Shown in pieces: positions 35,363 through 46,024 of a DNA stretch of 64,000 nucleotides. Origin of the DNA: Henckelia pumila (taxonomy: Eukaryota; Streptophyta; Magnoliopsida; Lamiales; Gesneriaceae); NCBI RefSeq assembly GCF_033568475.1, contig NC_133120.1, forward strand, positions 91,778,151-91,842,150, written 5' to 3'. The notes beneath the pieces were generated by a model. It did not search any database, was not told the DNA's origin, and saw nothing but the letters and a program-made list of their open reading frames with translations. The stretch's first letter is position 1; each line of letters opens with the position of its first letter. A program made the position numbers and the translations under genes.

Positions 35363-36827
35363 TAATCATAACGGTATAAGGAAATTAACAAAGAAACATA
35401 TAATCAATAAAATAAACAGGAAATGCAAAAGGGCTGAAATTAATTTACATAATTTAAAAAGTAAAATATTGATATTAAATTATATGAAGTTTTAAAAAAT
35501 GAATACGTAATCATGAAATTTCATTTGTATTTAGTTTTCATAATATTTCATGCGTTATTGAGGCTTGGACATTAATACAAGAAATGGGCTGGGCTCTTAG
35601 AAAACAATTTGGACAAACAATCTGGCGGGTAGATGCCAATTTTAGGCCACGAGGAAGTTGGTTCCAGGAATATGAGAAGGAAAACGTTACAAGCGTTATA
35701 AATTGAGTTACAAAATATATTTGAAATTATAAATTTATTGTTATATTTTATTTGGAAATAAAATCATTTAAAAGTGTATTTTGGATATTTTTGTAATTTC
35801 GTATATACATAAGCTAATGTGTAATCTTATTTGCATGTGGAGGAGGATCCATATGGAAAAACTAAACAGAAAACTGCAAGTTATTTTATATAACTCTCAT
35901 TTTTTAATACTCCCGTAAAATAATAGTGATACACTGTAATATGAACACGTTAGAAATTGAATTAACAAATAAAATATGAATACAGTACTGATGAGTATGC
36001 CAACATTGCTAGGAACAACTGTTTTGCAAGTTCCAAGGACATGGCCTTTTTTTGCAATTTTTTAAAAATAAATTTTTTTTAAATGATATAAAAAAAATGG
36101 AAATATCTTACCATATATGAACACATAAGATAATATTTTTTGCAATGCATTATCGGCTTGTTTTCTCAGATAATAAATGTACGTATTGTCTTTGTAAATA
36201 TTTGATTTTTTCTGCAAATTTTAAATGTCGGGTAAAACAAATGCTCGAATAAGGACACGATTACAAAAGTAACAATCATATCATATCACAAAAATCTTGT
36301 ACAATTAAAGTTATATTTTCACTATTTTTCCATTAATTCTCAGGGCATTAAATATTTTTTGTGTTAGATTTTCATGAAAGCAACTTTTTTAACAAATCAA
36401 ATATCACAATAAATTGGTAGAACAAAGTCACAAACAATTCCGACACATGCATTGCATTATCAACAACCGTTACCTTAAAAACTAAAGAATATTGTACCAT
36501 GGAAAAACCAATCACGTTATATAACAAAGATTGCCCAAAATAGAACTTCAATCAAATTCCTTTGAAAGAAAACCATCTATTAATAATGAAATGTGATGGA
36601 GAAATAAACATGATATCTACACATTGATTAATTAATTATCAAATAGAGGGGGGAAAACTCTCATTTCTAGTAGATCGAAGCATACATTACTATTCAAAAC
36701 CTAGCTCTTTTGCATGTATGCTCCAAGTGTCAATCTGCCTTAGAATATTGTTGGCTTCAAAAAAAAGAATCAGTTCAACTTAGTCACTTATAATTAAGTT
36801 ATATATAAGAAATAATAATGTCACTTT
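35363..36827. other. AT-rich spacer, no gene seen
   Basis: Lies between the tail-to-tail TLP8-like and WRI4-like genes. The right end should include the WRI4-like 3' UTR. No exon or clear repeat found. Confidence 0.55.
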
Positions 36828-39800
36828 TTATTGCTGATCATCAAGCTCGTACATTGGCAACGCAAAGGAATCATAGTCCCCGAAAATAATGTCATGCTCC
36901 TCAGTGAACCTGCCCGAGTCTTGAAAATCGAACGAGGTTTGTATGTCATCAGGGAAGCAACTTCTCGGCTGGACTTCGCGTTCAGAGAGGCTCAAAGGGC
37001 TGTCACAGCTCGCCGTTTGCTCCAACATTTCTTTGAACTTGGAGGATTGTTGCAATATTCCTAGGGCCGACGTCATGGCAGTGGTACTGGAGGAGCCACC
37101 GAGCTGATACGGTGGCGTTTCGGTGGTGGTCTCAGCCGAGCTCGAGCTTTGGTCGTGGTAGTTGAGGTAGTCCAATCCTGGTTCTTGACTAGGGTTGTGG
37201 ACCTTGTTGATGTCAACTTTGTCATTAGGGTTTGAATTAGTGTCGTTTGCGATAGGTTGCGACAAGTTGATATAACGACTTAGGTCGAAATTAGTGACAG
37301 CATTGAGCCCTCGATATTCTATTGCCGCCATGTCGTATGCAGTGGCAGCTTCTTCTTGTGTAGCTGTGCACAAAAATCAAAATATAATTAAGAACCAAAA
37401 TGGAAATATTATCCAAGGGTGATTTTGGAAACTCGGTTGCTTTAAATCCATAAATATGTATAATAAATTCAAGAATTCAAATTGCATGAAAAATTTGGTT
37501 GGCAAGTGTTGAAAGTTTAATTATATTGCATGTACAGTAGCAGATCTAGCAAGCTGTTGAGGGTTGGTGATCTACACAATATAATTAGCCAACCATATAT
37601 GTTTGCTTTCAGCTTACTAACTATTTGCCATTATGTTCTTTGACCCTATATGCCTTTCATTTTCCCTATAATATTTATATAATATCTTAACTATATATTA
37701 TTCCGTATTAGATGATCATCTGCTACTATAACCTAATGCTTGTTGTTAACATGTGTTAACGTTGGTTCAATATTTGATTAGTTACTCCCCAAAAACTATA
37801 ATAACTAATAGAAATATACAAATTTCAGTATAAGTCCGATATATCTTTTTCAAAAAAATTTATAAGTCGTTTTTCTGACATGTGCAACGTGTGTATGACT
37901 AAAATCAGAAAATGTACTAATGAAATTGAAATTTGATAATATAGAAGATTAAACCGGAAAAAATATTTTTTAAGAAAATAAAAGTAGATAAAAGAAATGC
38001 ATTAATTGGAGTATAAATATAAAGCTTTTAAAGTAAAAGATAATAGAAACTAACATAAATGCACCCAATTGTCATGATTAAGAGTACCAAAAATTATTCG
38101 AAAGACTCTTCTCATCTAACGACATGTGGCACATGTATTGAAGCTTGTTTAATGCAATTTAAGAGTCATTTTATTGTTAGCGATTGGGATATTGTTTATG
38201 TTTGGTTGTTAGTTTGTAGGTAAAACAACAAAGATTTTGGTTTATTCTTCAGGAAGTATTCTTAGCAGTGTATTTTTTTTTATTAGGGTTACATATCTGT
38301 GGATGGTCCTTTTCAAGTTCATCAGATCCATGATTTAATATAATAATGATAATGAAATAATAAATTTAAAAGCTAGCTCGAGCATTATAACTAAGCAAAT
38401 ATATAGTATATTTATATTATGGCGTACCATATGTCCCAAGGTAAAGATATTTGTTGCCGAAGACTCTTCCTATGCGAGCTTCCCATCTTCCATTGTGATG
38501 ATGTCTAAGCAAAAATAAAAAATAAAATAAAATTTAATGCTCGAAAATCTTGAAACCATGGAACACATCGTAGCAATTACGCCTACTATTTTCCCATATC
38601 TAGAGCCAATTTTTAGTCATAATTGTCATTAGTAGGGATGGACAAGAAATCGATCGGGTACTGCAGATTTTGTAGGGTAATTTGCATTCACCTCCCCTAC
38701 ATTTTTTGCTTTTGACATTCACGTACCACCTCGTTTCCATGCTATAATTTTTACACTTGATAAGAGAGGTGAGTGTCAAATGCATATAGTGTAGGGGATG
38801 TGAATACAAATGACGCAGATTTTATATACACAAGAGATTGCCTCTAAACTAGACATTTATCATTCAAAATTTAGAGATTAATATCATAAAGTTGGCAATA
38901 ATCGGCAAAAAATTTGAACCTTTGATGCGTGGGATCGTTAAATGCAATAAAATAAAAGGTCCGGCTTGGTAATAAGTGCTGTGAATTCAAATTTTGGTAT
39001 AGGACCCTATTGTATTTATGAAACACATCAAATTATTTTAGTTGGGAGCTAGATTGTGAACTTTTTCAAAGCCATTAATTATTTCCTTCTATGTGAGTCT
39101 TTGTCATATGTTTTGTCACGAATTGGGACATTCAGAAAAGATAAAAAAGGAGAGAAGTAGAAAATATTTGTGGAGGGTAAAAACGTTAAAAAAAATAAGA
39201 AAACAATATAATTTTTTGAATGAGATTAAATGAATTTCAATATATATAGACTACGTACCTTGCCACTCCTCTATACTTGGACACGCCTCTAGAAAACCCA
39301 CTGCTTTTCCTGCCATTGAAGTTCATGAAAAAAAATTTCAAGATTCGTTGATCAGTAATTGATAACCTAAAATTTAACAAGAATTTTGACCAAAATGAAA
39401 TATTTGAATTTTAATATAAAATCTAATTAAAAATAAGGGCGAGGAATTAAGGGGCCCGGCAAAAATTAATTTTTAATGATTTCACATAAAATCGGATTTA
39501 TTAATTTATTTGACTCTTGCAACGAGTAGTATAACTTAATTGGGCACACAATACATATTGGTTCTGATTATTTTGTACCTTCTCAATGAACCAATATATT
39601 CTTCCTTTGATTGGCCTCCCATTTCCTTGAACTCTTGTAGATAAGTGGAAAGCTACAATCATAAAAATAACTCAAGCTTATTAAATAAATCGTTAAATTG
39701 TAACGAATTCGATCGATAATTATCGATAAAATATCAAAATTGTTTGGAGTTAGAAATTACTGGAAAATTGAGGATGGTGTCTTGTCCCCAATACTTCAAT

Positions 39801-40596
39801 GCAGCCAAGTCATATGCATGTGCAGCTGCTTCTTCGTCATCGTAGGCCCCTAAAAACACAATTTTAAAATCATAATATGAGATAAGATCCAGTGAAAAAA
39901 GCCAAATCGTGATCAAATCAACAAGCTTTTTCATCACTAAAAAAAAAAGTGTTTTTTTTAATTCCCATTTGTTTTAAATTTGTAAAGAAGGATTCTTTTT
40001 TAATTTTTTATTATTATTATTTGGCTTTTTGTTTGAATATATAATTAAAAGTTAAATGATGAAATTATGGTCAATATACTTACCAAGATACACTGCATTT
40101 TTGTAGGATCCCATCAACCACCATTGAAAAACCAATGCAAATTAACCAACAAAGAGCAAAAATGGTAAATCACATTAGCTAGTGATGCCATATTTTTTAT
40201 TTATTATGAATAAAAATAAAAAAAATTAAATTAAATTGAATTACATACCTTGCCTCCCTTTCTTGTTCTGTGATTCGTTCCAGCAATTCTTATCCCACAA
40301 ATGAGCTTCATATCGACCCGTCCACCGGTGTCTGAAATATTATTTCACCATCAATAATATATATATATATATTTTTTAATCATGAAATTAAACTCAGTAA
40401 TAAATCTGACAAATCCAACATGCATATATAATTAATGAATTAATTACCTGGTGACCCCTCGATAAACAGAGCTACGTTGCTGAGGAGACTCTCTGGGAAC
40501 ACTTTTACGTGTCCGTTTGGCCTTTGGAGAAGCCTTATTACTACTCTTGGCAGCAGTACTGTTTTTATTAAGGTTTTGCTTTGAGGTTTTCGCCAT
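36828..40596 (-). CDS. WRI4: AP2-like transcription factor, WRINKLED4-like, 355 aa
   Basis: Eight exons: 40448-40596, 40249-40331, 40084-40092, 39761-39849, 39579-39652, 39259-39309, 38428-38504, 36828-37363 (1068 nt). Two AP2 DNA-binding domains: about residues 43-110 ([20 protein letters not shown], then [20 protein letters not shown]) and 145-205 ([39 protein letters not shown]), joined by the WRI-type linker [18 protein letters not shown]. Exon 3 is the 9-nt microexon coding VYL that is typical of WRI genes. A basic N-terminus ([12 protein letters not shown]) fits a nuclear signal. The C-terminal FPDDIQT...FQDSG and EEHDIIF blocks match Arabidopsis WRI4 (At1g79700), which promotes fatty-acid supply for cuticular wax, rather than WRI1. 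Role by homology only. MULE-type MITE in intron 7. Confidence 0.92.
38663..38823. mobile_element. Mutator-type MITE, 143 bp, in intron 7 of the WRI4-like gene
   Basis: Element at 38672-38814, flanked by perfect 9-bp repeats GCAGATTTT (38663-38671 and 38815-38823), the target length of Mutator elements. Its 21-bp inverted arms (38681-38701 and 38790-38810) differ at 2 positions and contain ATTCACCTCCCCTACA. Confidence 0.75.
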
Positions 40597-43500
40597 GAAA
40601 GAGTAGTACTTCAGTGGAGGGGAAAGAATTAAGCCCCTCAAAAATCCACACGTAATTTTAAAAATGCAAGAAAAAAGAAGTGAAAGAAGAAGAAGAATAG
40701 AGTACGGGGTTTGATGAGATTTGTTAACCAAAAAAGAAGACTAATTCCTCCAATGAAAATGGAAACAAAGAGGGTTGTTTAATTTAATTTGTAGGCATTT
40801 AGCGGCCGTCTGAAAACGGCTGAGTTTTCTTTTCTTGTATGTTTTTGTCTCGATTTGATGTGATGTGGGCTTTTCGGGTTCTTCATTTATATATAATGCT
40901 TTTGGCCAATTAACCTTTTTCAGTTGGAGATTTAATTCGTAGCTGCAGTTTCTGCTCAATATCATATTTTAGTCAATCGCATTTTGCCCCCTTATTTCCT
41001 AAGCCAAAATATATAGGAGACATTAATTAATTAAACTAACTAGTAATTACTAATTATCCATGTGATCAAGAATGAGTTGGTAAACCCACAAATTATACTC
41101 AAATCGAGTGATTTTATATTTTTTTTCTTTAGGGTTGTGGTTTTTCTTTTTTTTACTATTCTTTGGGATCGAATCAATAATGTTACTCCGTTATTGAGAA
41201 AGATTTATGTCACTGTTGTTGGTGTATTAATTTGTGTCGGTTGGCTAAATAATCTGGGAGCTCTTTATATAAACAAGGGCAATCCTCACCTCTTGATCTA
41301 GCTTTTGAGGTGAGTTAGGTCCAAGTCAATTCTTAACAACTGCATGCGATAGAATATCAATTCGAAATTAGAATTGAGAAAGTTATAATTTATAAAGAGT
41401 TGGGATTCGCATAGTTAATTAAAACCAAATAATCTTGAAATTTGAAATTATACACATCTCGTTGTCATCAAAAGTCCATTTATAGGTGGGACAATTTGGG
41501 TAGTTACTGAGTGGCGCTGACATTGATTCATGATAAATGATATTACTACATGAAAGCTTTTGGCAGCCTAGCAAGATCTATTCATATATTTTATACTTTA
41601 TTTATCATTATAATTTATATCTCATGTAAGTTTTGAATCGCGTACGTGTTTATCGATCATATTTACGAACTGAAATATTTGGCTAACCATAGGATAATTT
41701 ATATATCAGAAGGTGGGATTTTTTAATCCTATTGAGAGAGTTTTATGGGATTTTTTTTTACATTTAAATGTGAAACTAGAACACATACTTATATGATTCT
41801 CAAAGAAAATGTGGATGATCGGATTCCAATCTTAATTATAGGAACCGATTTCATTTTTTTGACAAAGTTCCTTTTCAATTATAAGCTATTTTGACCGGTT
41901 CGCTGGATACATACATTAATAACTAACAGATACGACCTGGTTTAATGGAATCATTTTGGAAAATATATTTTTATTCGTCCACATTAAATTAAAATAAATA
42001 AATACGTTTTTGGAAATTCTATTTGTTGGACGTATAATTAAATTAAATTGTTTTAATTTTGAAATTTAATTTGATTGGATACCAAAATAAACCAGATAAA
42101 TAATTTAATATATATTTTATTGTTGCATCTGTAATGGAGACAATTTAATCGGACAAGATTAACCATTTCATATTTCAGCCAATATTAAAATATAAAATCT
42201 ATGTTACATATAATACTGTTGAGCCCACAACACTAATTGATATTATCTGACCATATGCTTAACTATAAAACTCTTAGAACAATTTTTTAATTAATAAATT
42301 AAAACAATACAGTCGGCTTGATGCAAAACTAATTAATATTCAAAAATGACATGCATGCTCAGGTAACATTGTAATGGGGTTATAATACTATTTAGAGTTA
42401 ATTGCTTACATTAAATCTTTCTCTTGATGACATTATCATCAAGAAATTAAATGAGAGGTTTAGAATTCAATAGAAGAAGAAGGCCGCCAGAAGAATTTCG
42501 AAGTACTGCCACTTGTGAAACTATTATAAGTTGAGATTAAATATCTGGTAATTAAGATACTCATACAATGACGTCATATAGTGAAAATATAAATCCTAGG
42601 CGCTTTGAAACGATATATAGCGCCTTGTCTTTTTCCCTTCTCCAAGATTTTGAGAACCCAGCTAGGTAGTGTTATCCCTAGCTAGTTAATTATCAACAAG
42701 TATAGTACTTGTCCATATCAACTAGAATACGGTGATTTTTGGGAGTTGTAAAATATATGTCGTTAAATATTAAGTTTTTGATAGTTGTATATATGAATTT
42801 AAACAATTAATCTTCTCGATCGTCTTAGCTAGATTTTCGGGTGGAGTTTCAATGTTAACGACATATATACGATGATGAGCATTAATAATTTTTCTCCCTT
42901 TTTAAGTTTTATATTTGATATCTTAGTAAAATAATATCGTTGCTCCAAATTTACATGTATTTGTGTGTGTTTTTTTTTTTTTTGGTAAAGGGCATGTATT
43001 AATTAGTATTTAGTACATTACATATACTACTTGATTTATTTAAAAAAAACTATAAATCATTTTTTATTAAAATTTATTTGATTGGAGAGAATATTAGAGG
43101 GTGTTTGAATTTTTGACGTCAAGTCCAGCCACGCCGCCCACGCGCAGTGACCTAGCCGATCGCGTAGTAATTGCAGAGAACATATTACATACGTGTAGAA
43201 AATACGTGTATATATATATATATATATAATAAAATTAAAAAAAAATATGAAAAAATATGGAGAAAAAAAAAACTACACCGTTCAGTCAAATTATTTTCCT
43301 ACGAAAACGGCCAGATTGGTTAAAATTATACTTATTTAGTTTGTTTAATTAGCATCCACAAAACAAATGAAGTTGACCGCGTTGGTAGAAGAATTCAAAC
43401 TTCAGAAAGGAAGAAGGAAGTTGAATCTTATATGGTCTTACAATCAACGTGCATACAGGTCGTGTATAATTTTCCCTATCATGCATTAGTTATTTGAAAA

Positions 43501-43782
43501 TTGCCTGGTATGGTTTATCAATATTTTATTTTATATAAATTATTATTGCCCTAGACTATAAAAAGACACCAACTATATATATGATATATCTATTCAAATT
43601 CGTATATGAAATTATGAATAATGATCTCTAATTAAAAGTCGTGGGGATTATTTAATTATATGACGAATGTACATTTTCCGATAGACCGTGTGTTAAAAAA
43701 GAATGATAAAAATAACAACGTTCAATTCAAACCATTGCACAATTATTTCCTTTGAAAACGAACACAACCATTAAATCAAAGT
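40597..43782. other. Long spacer upstream of the WRI4-like gene and the small-peptide gene
   Basis: About 3.2 kb separates the divergent start codons. Mostly AT-rich, with a (TA)10 tract at 43209-43228 and a more GC-balanced patch at 43116-43170. A single TTGACC W-box core lies near 43373. No other gene is supported; open frames here are short and lack splice or homology support. Confidence 0.55.
43209..43228. repeat. (TA)10 microsatellite
   Basis: An uninterrupted TA run about 610 bp upstream of the small-peptide start codon. Confidence 0.9.
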
Positions 43783-43790
43783 CTATATAT
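43783..43790 (+). promoter_or_regulatory. TATA box of the small-peptide gene
   Basis: CTATATATAA 54 bp before the ATG at 43837. Spacing fits a plant core promoter with a short 5' UTR. Confidence 0.5.
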
Positions 43791-43836
43791 AATTGAGCCA
43801 AGCGATCTTGCATATTACGATTTACGCATACACACA

Positions 43837-44681
43837 ATGGAGGCCTTGAAGAAGATTTTGCTCTTATTTTTAATATTTCTTGCTTATTCAAGAGTTGAAG
43901 GGAGATCGTTCATCTTCCCAGGTATGCAATATATTAATATAAGGTTATTTTATGTGTCAACTAATGTATTAAATTAAGAGTAATTGCTTGGTTTTATCCC
44001 GGATTCTAAAGAAGTTTAGTTCAAATTTCAAGCTTTTCAAGTCGCGTAAAAAAAATAAACAATTGTATAATCGAGTTTAAGCATTAAGTGTGGCTTAAGC
44101 ATGCAAGATTTTTAGAACTTTGATTCTAGCGCATAGCTAGGTAGCCACATACCCAAAAAAATTAAAATATTTATATTATGGGGAGTGGAATTCATTTTAA
44201 TCCCTATGCCATTTATATAAAAAAAAATTCCGGGAAAAAAAAAGGTAGAGAAGGAGAAGGTTGATATGTAGTGCCTACTGATCCCATGATCTCCAAATTC
44301 CACTCGTTCGAATTGATCTTAAATTTGAGTTAATTTTAAAAGTTTTTGCAATTTTAACCATCCCTTCATAGGTTTCTTTTTCTTTTTTTTTTTTTTACTT
44401 AATGAAAGTTTGTATAATTTCTCAACACCACGAACTCCCCACAAACGATCATAATCGTTATATTATTAGTACTATATAAATTTTTTTTATGTAAGCTATG
44501 TGATTGTTATAATATGAATTCGAATTATATTGTATTGCTTAAATATTAAATAAATAATGCAGATTATGTCCTCGTGGCCAATAGTATTGCAAGGATGCCG
44601 GATCCATCGCCAGTCGCCACCGCCGCCATACTTAAGCATCGCGCCAACCCCGTAAAGGAGTGTTTTGTGTGGGCTTTGTGA
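43837..44681 (+). CDS. Small secreted-peptide precursor candidate, 67 aa, family not recognised
   Basis: Two exons, 43837-43921 and 44563-44681 (204 nt, GT-AG intron of 641 bp). The first exon codes an almost ideal signal peptide (MEALKKILLLFLIFLAYSRV, cleavage probably near EG|RS). The rest is a mature segment of about 45 residues: RSFIFPDYVLVANSIARM, then PDPSPVATAAILKHRANP, then VKECFVWAL, with one cysteine. The exon joint preserves frame and falls just after the signal peptide, as in several plant hormone precursors. A TATA box 54 bp upstream and AATAAA about 30 bp after the stop (44712) support a real gene. The proline-rich MPDPSP and dibasic-like KHR resemble processed signalling peptides, but I match it to no named family (CLE, CEP, IDA, PSK, RGF, CIF and PIP considered). 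It could also be a lineage-specific or non-functional transcript. Confidence 0.6.
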
Positions 44682-44711
44682 ATTTGCATTTCAATTTATT
44701 ATGGATTCAAT

Positions 44712-44717
44712 AATAAA
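44712..44717 (+). terminator. Polyadenylation signal after the small-peptide gene
   Basis: AATAAA 31 bases after the stop codon. It supports transcription in this direction. Confidence 0.4.
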
Positions 44718-46024
44718 TTTAAAATGTATAGATTTCAAATCTTGGAATTTATTAATCTTTTTTTGAGCTTTTGAACTTCAGTCTTAAACTTTGTATTTAC
44801 GATGGATGTGGCATTTCAAGTATTGACTAATGGAGCATTTGATTCACGAAGTGACGAAATTTAAAGATTCCAGTAAATAAAAATTTGAAAGAGATTATTT
44901 TTGTTGAACAATAGTTTAACAAATGGGATTTAAATCTACTATATGGTTTTGTAAATTTTAGAAAATTGAGTTGAGCACATTTATATTGAAAATAGAATAT
45001 TTAAATCAGTTGAAGCTTTCCATCAAAACCGGACCTAAAACCCTCGGATAAAAATTCTGGTATCTTAATGGGGATTCTATCAATAGATCAAGAGATTGTC
45101 TTAATCTAAGCGTGCCATACACATGAAGCGATATATTTAGATCAACATTTTCACTATATCTTAATATAATCCAACTATTTTAATATAATATCCTCAAAAT
45201 AAAAATATACAAGACTCATGATCGACTGAATATATTATATTAATATATATGATCATGCAACTCCAGATATAGCATAAAATCAACGGAAACATCGAACTAT
45301 ACACTCTAAAATTTTCTTTGCAGTCCTCCATAATTCATTGAACTTGTTAATTTTTACATCAATATATTTATATACGCTCTTATCGTACCCAAATCTGAGC
45401 GTAAAACACACATTTCCCTGGTTGATAACATTAAAAACAATTTTTTTATGCTAACTCACAAATACTGTCATCAATGGATGAAAATATCCCTGAAGCGTTG
45501 TCTCATTTAATGTTACAACTCCAATGTTATGCATATCGTGAATCTGAAGAAGTTCATAGGATGTAAAATAGAATCGTTGGCTTTCCATAAGTCATGAAAG
45601 AGCACCAATTCTAGAATAAAATAAAGTAAAATTTGGTTTTACACACACAAACCATATTATGATAAGGAACCCGCTACTGCACCAACAGTATATAAGAAAT
45701 AAAGAGGTTGCTTTAGAAGGGCAACAGTGTCCAAAAAATGGAAAACAAAATAACTTTTTTTTTTGAAACCGGAAAACAAAATAACTTGTGCCTGAGTTTA
45801 TGAAGCATGATTTAAGGGATTGGAATGAATGATTCTTTGGTTTAAACATTGCACAACATAGATGCCACATTCAGGTAGCTGATACGAATTAGTTGCAGAG
45901 CAAGGCTCGAAACTAAAACAAACATACAAAATTACATGTTTAAAATGTATCCAGCCAAATTTGAACCAAATAAAACTGAAAAACACTTAGCAAATGCAAA
46001 CACAGTTCATGACTTGATCATATC
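44718..46024. other. Spacer between the small-peptide gene and PBG1
   Basis: AT-rich, no coding sequence supported. The right part (about 45560-46024) is less AT-rich and probably contains the 3' UTR of the minus-strand proteasome gene. Confidence 0.5.

Noticed and set aside
36831-37064. 77-codon plus-strand open frame
   Set aside because: Antisense shadow of the last WRI4-like exon.
41062-41301. 79-codon plus-strand open frame in the long spacer
   Set aside because: Hydrophobic, low complexity, no promoter, splice or family support; expected by chance in AT-rich DNA.
43837-44681. Assignment of the small-peptide gene to CLE, CEP, IDA, PSK, RGF or PIP families
   Set aside because: The mature segment lacks the conserved motif of each family; only the general precursor layout is shared.
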